Shown here: piece after piece, positions 50,956 to 55,994 of the stretch
Position numbering within the stretch: the stretch's first letter is position 1
Layout of the letters: every line of letters begins with the position of its first letter
From: Candidatus Nanopelagicales bacterium
GTDB lineage: Bacteria; Actinomycetota; Actinomycetes; S36-B12; CAIYMF01
Assembly (NCBI GenBank): GCA_025351185.1
Contig: JANXWJ010000289.1
Coordinates: 1 to 55,994 of the forward strand
Length of the DNA stretch: 55,994 nucleotides
Direction of reading: 5' to 3'
Translations under genes and position numbers: made by a program
Notes under the pieces: model-generated
Seen by the model: the letters and a program-made list of their open reading frames with translations, nothing else
Databases searched by the model: none
What the model was told of the DNA's origin: nothing

Positions 50956-53900
50956 CTAACCGAAAGCGGCAGCGACGAGCGAGGCCTGCTCACGTTCGTG
51001 CACCTTGTGGGTGCCGACCGCGGGCGACGACGACGCAGGGCGTGAGACCCGGCCGAGGAGGCGACCATCGAGATGCTCGTGCAGATTGAGCGCGACGTAG
51101 GGCCACGCACCCTGGTTAGCCGGCTCCTCCTGGGCGAAGACGATGTGCGCGTCGCTGGGGTAGCGGGCCAGCGCCGCCCTGAGCTCGTCGACCGGGAGCG
51201 GAGCGAGCCGCTCGAGACGCACGATCGCGACATCGGTGCGACCGTTGCGCTCGCGCTCGGCGAGGAGGTCATAGATGACCTTGCCGGAGGCGATGACGAT
51301 CCGGGTCACTCCGGCCGGGTCGACGGTCTCGTCGGTGATGACCGGACGGAACGTGCCGGACGTGAAGTCCGACTCGGCCGAGCCCGCCGCCTTGAGCCGC
51401 AGCATCGACTTGGGCGTGAACACCACCAGAGGCTTGTGGTGCGGCGCGATCGACTGCCAGCGCAGCAGGTGGAAGTAGGACGCCGGCGTGGAGGGCATCG
51501 CGACGGTCATGTTGTCCTGCGCGCACATCTGCAGATAGCGCTCGATCCGTGCGGATGAGTGATCCGGCCCCTGACCCTCGTGGCCGTGCGGCAGGAGCAG
51601 TACGACGCCAGAGTTCTGGCCCCACTTCTGCTCACCGCTGGTGATGAACTCGTCGATGATCGTCTGGGCGCCGTCGGCGAAGTCACCGAACTGCGCCTCC
51701 CAGAGCACGAGCGCCTCCGGGCGGGCCACCGAGTAGCCGTACTCGAAGCCCATCGCGGCGTACTCCGAGAGCAGCGAGTCATAGATGAAGAAGAAGTTGA
51801 GGTTGGCCTTGTCAGCGAGACCGGCGAGCGGTGTGTGCTCCTTGCCGGTGATGCGGTCGACGATGACAGCGTGACGCTGACCGAACGTGCCACGCCGCGA
51901 GTCCTGCCCGGCGAGGCGTACGGTGCGGCCGTCCATGAGCAGCGAGCCGAGCGCAAGGGTCTCGCCCATCGCCCAGTCGATCGTTGCGTCGGTGACCATC
52001 TGCGCGCGACGCTGCAGCTGCGGCAGCAGGCGCGGGTGCACCGTGAAGCCCTCGGGCATGACGACCTGCGTGTCGACGATGGTCTTCACGGTCTCGGGCG
52101 TGATGGCCGTCTCGACGACAGCCGGGAACGCTGCGGGCTCCGGGTGGTGCTTCTCGGTGGGGTGCGCCATCGCGTCGCGCGTCTCGGTGAAGACGCGCTC
52201 GAGCTGCTCCTGGTAGTCGCGCAGCGCCGCCTCGGCCTCCTCGAGGCTGATGTCGCCGCGACCGATGAGCGCCTCGGTGTAGATCTTGCGCGTCGAGCGC
52301 TTGGCGTCGATGAGGTTGTACATCAGCGGCTGGGTCAGCGACGGGTCGTCGGCCTCGTTGTGGCCGCGGCGTCGGTAGCAGACCATGTCGATGACGACGT
52401 CCTTGTCGAACGCCTGGCGGAACTCGAACGCCAGACGGCCCACGCGGACGACGGCCTCGGGGTCGTCACCGTTGACGTGGAAGATCGGCGCCTGCACCAT
52501 GCGCGCGACGTCGGTCGCATAGACCGACGAGCGTGACGACTCGGGCGCGGTGGTGAAGCCGACCTGGTTGTTGACGACGATGTGCACGGTGCCGCCGGTG
52601 CGATAGCCACGCAGCTGCGAGAGGTTGAGGGTCTCGGTGACGACGCCCTGACCCGCAAATGCTGCGTCGCCGTGCAACAGGATCGGCAGCACCGAGAAGA
52701 CGCGGCCACGAGGCAGCACGTCCTGCTTGGCGCGCACGATGCCCTCGAGCACCGGGTTGACCGCCTCGAGGTGCGAGGGGTTTGCCGCTAGGTAGACCGG
52801 GATCTCGGTGCCCGACTCGGTGCGGAACGTGCCGTGGGTGCCGAGGTGGTATTTCACGTCGCCGGAGCCCTGCACCGAGCCCTCGACCTCGAAGTCGCCC
52901 TCGAACTCGCGGAAGATCTGGCCGTAGGACTTGCCGGCGATGTTGGCCAGCACGTTGAGCCGCCCGCGGTGCGGCATGCCGATGCACGCCTCGTCGAGGC
53001 CGGCCTCGGCGGCCGCCGTGAGCACTGCGTCCATGAGTGGGATGGTCGACTCGGCGCCCTCGAGCGAGAAGCGCTTTTGGCCGACGTACTTCGTCTGAAG
53101 GAAGGTCTCGAAGGCCTCGGCGGCGTTGAGACGACGCAGGATGCGCAGCTGCTCGGTGCGCGCGGGCTTGTCATAGCGACGCTCGACGCGCGACTGGATC
53201 CAGGCGCGCTGCTCCGGGTCCTGCATGTGCATGTACTCGATGCCGATGGTGCGGCAGTAGGCGTCACGCAGGACGCCCAGGATGTCGCGGAGCTTCTTGA
53301 ACGGACGTCCGCCGAATCCACCGGTCGCGAACTCACGGTCGAGGTCCCACAGCGTCAGGCCGTGGCTCGAGACGTCGAGGTCGGAGTGGCCGCGCTGCTT
53401 GTACTCGAGCGGGTCGGTGTCGGCCATGAGGTGGCCGCGCACCCGGAACGCATGGATGAGCTCGTGCACCCGGGAGGTCTTGTCGAGGTCGTCGTCGTGC
53501 GCCGTCGCGATGTCGGCGGCCCAGCGGATGGGCTCGTAGGGGATCTTCAGCGCGGCGAAGACGCCGTCGTAGAACCCGTGCTCGCCGAGGAGCAGCTGGT
53601 GCACGAGACGCAGGAACTCACCGGACTGTGCGCCCTGGATGATCCGGTGGTCATACGTCGAGGTGAGGGTCGTGATCTTGCTGATCGCGTGGCGGTCGAT
53701 CGTCTCCTGCGCCGCGCCCTGCCACTCGGCTGGATAGTCGAACGCGCCGACGCCGATGATCGCGCCCTGACCCGACATGAGGCGCGGCACGGAGTGCACG
53801 GTGCCGATGCCGCCCGGGTTGGTGAGGCTGACGGTCGTGCCGAGGAAGTCGACGACCTCGAGCTTGCCGGCGCGCGCCTTGCGCACCACCTCCTCGTAGG

Positions 53901-54669
53901 CCGACCAGAACGCGGCGAAGTCCATCGACTCCGTTCCCTTGATGCAGGGAACGAGGAGCTGGCGGGTGCCGTCCGGCTTCGCGAGGTCGATCGCGATGCC
54001 GAGGTTGATCGCCTCGTTCTTCATGATCGCGGGCTTGCCGTCGACCTCGACGAAGCCGTAGTTCATCTCGGGCATCGCCTTGATCGCCTGCACGAGCGCC
54101 CAGCCGATGAGGTGGGTGAACGACACCTTGCCGCCACGTCCGCGGGCGAGGTGGTTGTTGACGACGACGCGGTTGTCGATCATCAGCTTGACCGGGACGG
54201 CGCGTACGCTCGTCGCCGTCGGCACCGTGAGGCTCGACTCCATGTTGGCGACGACGCGGGCCGCCGACCCGCGCAGCGGCGTGGGCTCGATCGCCACGAC
54301 CGGCGTGGCCGCGACCGCGACGGGCGGTGCGATCGTGGGAGGCGCGACCGGGGCGGCTGTCGCCACGACGGGCTCGGGTGCCAGCAGGTGCGGTGACGCG
54401 TGGGCCGCGATCACCGCGTCGGAGGCGAGCTCGGCGGCCTCTGCCTCAGCCTTCGCAGCGGCGCGTACGGCGGCCGAGGCGGCGACGAGGTCGGCGCCCG
54501 CGTGCTCGGTCGGGACGTAGTCGTTGAAGAAGTCCCACCAGGCCGCGTCGACGCTCGACGGGTCGGTGAGGTAGTTCTGGTAGATCTCGTCGACGAGCCA
54601 CTCGTTGGGCCCGAATGCCGCGAGCTTCTGCTCGGGCGACTTGTGGTCCGACGGGCCCGACACCGACAT
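50956..54669 (-). CDS. kgd: Multifunctional 2-oxoglutarate decarboxylase/dehydrogenase Kgd
   Basis: A 1237-residue fusion typical of actinobacteria. Residues 1-110 hold the E1o-type N-terminal segment ([18 protein letters not shown]) and an Ala/Val/Pro linker without lipoyl domain; about 130-340 are an E2 acyltransferase-like domain ([20 protein letters not shown] and [17 protein letters not shown]); the remainder is the thiamine-dependent E1 part ([16 protein letters not shown]-like [19 protein letters not shown]-like [32 protein letters not shown]). It makes succinate semialdehyde, succinyl-CoA with E2p/E3, or 2-hydroxy-3-oxoadipate. In mycobacteria the regulator GarA inhibits it. ATG with AAGGATC in front. 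The frame also stays open over the neighbouring gene, which is chance. Confidence 0.95.
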   Translation of the reverse strand: MSVSGPSDHKSPEQKLAAFGPNEWLVDEIYQNYLTDPSSVDAAWWDFFNDYVPTEHAGADLVAASAAVRAAAKAEAEAAELASDAVIAAHASPHLLAPEPVVATAAPVAPPTIAPPVAVAATPVVAIEPTPLRGSAARVVANMESSLTVPTATSVRAVPVKLMIDNRVVVNNHLARGRGGKVSFTHLIGWALVQAIKAMPEMNYGFVEVDGKPAIMKNEAINLGIAIDLAKPDGTRQLLVPCIKGTESMDFAAFWSAYEEVVRKARAGKLEVVDFLGTTVSLTNPGGIGTVHSVPRLMSGQGAIIGVGAFDYPAEWQGAAQETIDRHAISKITTLTSTYDHRIIQGAQSGEFLRLVHQLLLGEHGFYDGVFAALKIPYEPIRWAADIATAHDDDLDKTSRVHELIHAFRVRGHLMADTDPLEYKQRGHSDLDVSSHGLTLWDLDREFATGGFGGRPFKKLRDILGVLRDAYCRTIGIEYMHMQDPEQRAWIQSRVERRYDKPARTEQLRILRRLNAAEAFETFLQTKYVGQKRFSLEGAESTIPLMDAVLTAAAEAGLDEACIGMPHRGRLNVLANIAGKSYGQIFREFEGDFEVEGSVQGSGDVKYHLGTHGTFRTESGTEIPVYLAANPSHLEAVNPVLEGIVRAKQDVLPRGRVFSVLPILLHGDAAFAGQGVVTETLNLSQLRGYRTGGTVHIVVNNQVGFTTAPESSRSSVYATDVARMVQAPIFHVNGDDPEAVVRVGRLAFEFRQAFDKDVVIDMVCYRRRGHNEADDPSLTQPLMYNLIDAKRSTRKIYTEALIGRGDISLEEAEAALRDYQEQLERVFTETRDAMAHPTEKHHPEPAAFPAVVETAITPETVKTIVDTQVVMPEGFTVHPRLLPQLQRRAQMVTDATIDWAMGETLALGSLLMDGRTVRLAGQDSRRGTFGQRHAVIVDRITGKEHTPLAGLADKANLNFFFIYDSLLSEYAAMGFEYGYSVARPEALVLWEAQFGDFADGAQTIIDEFITSGEQKWGQNSGVVLLLPHGHEGQGPDHSSARIERYLQMCAQDNMTVAMPSTPASYFHLLRWQSIAPHHKPLVVFTPKSMLRLKAAGSAESDFTSGTFRPVITDETVDPAGVTRIVIASGKVIYDLLAERERNGRTDVAIVRLERLAPLPVDELRAALARYPSDAHIVFAQEEPANQGAWPYVALNLHEHLDGRLLGRVSRPASSSPAVGTHKVHEREQASLVAAAFG

Positions 54670-54693
54670 CGACGATCCTTCGCTGGCACGCAT

Positions 54694-54723
54694 GAAGAGC
54701 CCGGCGGACGCGCCGGGACCTTC
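54694..54723 (-). terminator. Hairpin between acyl-CoA dehydrogenase gene and kgd
   Basis: CCCGGCG and CGCCGGG form the core with GAAG/CTTC outside; the hairpin spans 54694-54723, just upstream of the kgd start codon on its strand. It may end the acyl-CoA dehydrogenase transcript. Confidence 0.55.
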
Positions 54724-54839
54724 TCTGGAGCCTACGCCCGGGTGCGCCCGGGTGCGCCCGGCGTTCCTGGCAGCCGACGTGGTGGCGCCCACAGCTGCCC
54801 GGCCGCTCGGCGGCCCGCGGAGGCCCCTCGAGACCTGTG

Positions 54840-55994
54840 TCAGAGGCCTAGGCTCCGGCTGATGACGAGCTGCTGGATGCCGGTGGCACCCTCCACGACC
54901 CGCAGCATCCGCAGGTGGCGCAGGACCCGCTCGACCGGTCCGTCGCGGAGCAGCCCCATGCCGCCGAACGCCTGCACGGCACGGTCGGCGACGGAGTAGC
55001 ACTTCTCGGTCGCGTACATCTTGGTGATCGACGCGTCGAGCATCGGCGCCTCGCCCTCGTCGACCGCCCAGGCGAGGTGGTAGACCAGCCAGCGCACCGC
55101 CTCGAGGTCGGCCGCGCTCTCGGCGAGCGGGAACGAGACACCCTGGAACTTCCCGATCGGCTTCCCGAACGCAGTGCGCGTCTGAGCGTGCGCGACTGCC
55201 TGACGCAGCGCGTACTCCGCGAGCCCGAGGGACTGGGCGCCGATGAAGGCGCGCCCGGAGTTGAGGAACGACATCGCGGCCGCGAACCCCAGCCCGACCT
55301 CTCCGATCACGTGGTCGGCGGGCACGTGGACGTCGTCGAGGATGATCTCGGCGGGATGTGTGTCGGCCATCGTCCACTGGACCTTGCCGCGGGTGAGCTG
55401 GTCGCCTGGCACGACGAACGCGGTGATGCCACCGGCCGCGCGCTTGTCGGCATCCGTCACGGCGAAGACGATCGCGACGTCGGCGCGGTCGCCGTTGGTG
55501 ATGTAGTGCTTGTGCCCATTGATGACCCAGCTGCCGTCGTCCTGCTCCGTCGCTCGCGTGCGGATGGCTTGGGCGTCGGATCCTGCCTCGGGCTCGGTGA
55601 GGGCGAAGCACATCGTCGACTTGCCGCCCACGATCGGCTCGACATAGCGCGGCCAGAGGTGGGTCGGCATCCCGAGCAGCAGCGGCGTCGGACCGCTCGG
55701 GTTGGGCGGTGCGACGGCCGCCATCGCCAGCCGCATCCCGGAGGCAGCGGCGTCCTCCACGAGGAGTGCCGTGCCGAGGGTCGAGAGGTCCTGACCACCG
55801 ACCGACTCGGGCATGTACGCCGCGTAGAACCCGGCGTCGACCGAGCGCGCGACGACCTCGCGCGCGCCTGCGTAGAGCAGGTCGCGATCGGGGGCATAGC
55901 TCCACATCTCCGGCTGCAGCCGCTCCTCGACCGGGCGCACCTCGCGGTCGAGGAAACCGTGTTCGAACCAATGGCCGCCGCCTACGCCTGCTTG
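54840..55994 (-). CDS. Acyl-CoA dehydrogenase, missing its N-terminus
   Basis: At least 384 residues of an FAD-dependent acyl-CoA dehydrogenase; the frame runs off the right edge (the first visible codons read ...[17 protein letters not shown]), so the start is outside. Marks are the substrate loop [51 protein letters not shown] and the helix [20 protein letters not shown]. The C-terminal [18 protein letters not shown] holds the glutamate that acts as catalytic base in this family (here in VVEG). It oxidises acyl-CoA to enoyl-CoA and passes electrons to ETF. Chain-length preference is unknown. Confidence 0.93.
   Translation of the reverse strand, partial: QAGVGGGHWFEHGFLDREVRPVEERLQPEMWSYAPDRDLLYAGAREVVARSVDAGFYAAYMPESVGGQDLSTLGTALLVEDAAASGMRLAMAAVAPPNPSGPTPLLLGMPTHLWPRYVEPIVGGKSTMCFALTEPEAGSDAQAIRTRATEQDDGSWVINGHKHYITNGDRADVAIVFAVTDADKRAAGGITAFVVPGDQLTRGKVQWTMADTHPAEIILDDVHVPADHVIGEVGLGFAAAMSFLNSGRAFIGAQSLGLAEYALRQAVAHAQTRTAFGKPIGKFQGVSFPLAESAADLEAVRWLVYHLAWAVDEGEAPMLDASITKMYATEKCYSVADRAVQAFGGMGLLRDGPVERVLRHLRMLRVVEGATGIQQLVISRSLGL

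Noticed and set aside
50956-55971. A single open frame of 1671 codons covering kgd and the adjacent acyl-CoA dehydrogenase gene
   Set aside because: Only the part after 54669 matches Kgd. The upstream part is Arg/Gly-rich and is the out-of-frame shadow of the acyl-CoA dehydrogenase, which has its own correct frame. It is not a fusion protein.
55900-55994. tRNA-like GGTTCGAA sequence near the right edge
   Set aside because: The bases fall inside the acyl-CoA dehydrogenase frame and no acceptor or anticodon stems are present.

Overview
This is a high-GC (about 70 percent by eye) actinobacterial chromosome segment. The marker set is a thiol-responsive SigR/RsrA pair, a 24-residue bL37 ribosomal protein, a WhiB1-type regulator, a PdtaS-type histidine kinase, SigF with an RsbW-like anti-sigma factor, nickel superoxide dismutase with its SodX protease, and the fused 2-oxoglutarate enzyme Kgd. 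Together these suggest Propionibacteriales, perhaps a Nocardioidaceae relative; the genus is an inference. No rRNA, tRNA, CRISPR array, prophage or complete insertion sequence was found.

Layout. 1-9 kb: the end of an SdhB-like iron-sulfur subunit, a membrane protein, a flavin amine oxidase, FdhD, a GNAT-AAA+ fusion, a DUF222/HNH (13E12-like) protein behind a near-consensus sigma-70 promoter, a P450 and a CBS protein. 9-17.8 kb: membrane proteins, hisN, a RibD-type reductase, and the translationally coupled pair aroA-rsgA, followed by SMP-30, SRAP and alpha/beta hydrolase genes. 17.8-21 kb: sigR-rsrA, bL37 and two unknown genes. 21.4-24.3 kb: a previously unmarked 23-residue micro-gene followed by two coupled membrane HD proteins, the first with a full HD-GYP site and the second with a degenerate one. 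24.3-34.8 kb: a biotin/lipoyl carrier, PilT, a hotdog thioesterase, an M23 peptidase behind a candidate c-di-AMP riboswitch, a methyltransferase, a thiamine-diphosphate enzyme, a frameshifted acetyltransferase, a 37-bp triple repeat, a cold-shock gene and a PLP decarboxylase. 34.8-35.5 kb is gene-poor and holds a broken P-loop fragment. 35.5-44.6 kb: PdtaS, WhiB, a lipid kinase, rsbW-sigF, several GNATs, a small lipoprotein and an amidase. 44.9-56 kb: divergent sodN and sodX, malic enzyme, quinone reductase, a DNA polymerase I-like protein, kgd and the body of an acyl-CoA dehydrogenase that runs off the window.

Themes. Stress and redox control is dense: SigR/RsrA, SigF/RsbW, WhiB, PdtaS and SodN. 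Two nucleotide second-messenger links are visible, an HD-GYP pair (cyclic di-GMP, inferred) and the cyclic di-AMP riboswitch candidate before a cell-wall peptidase. Many genes lack a Shine-Dalgarno sequence and instead carry a TAnnnT-type box 6-7 bases before the start codon, the layout of leaderless transcripts. The most open-ended observation is the micro-gene ahead of the HD pair.
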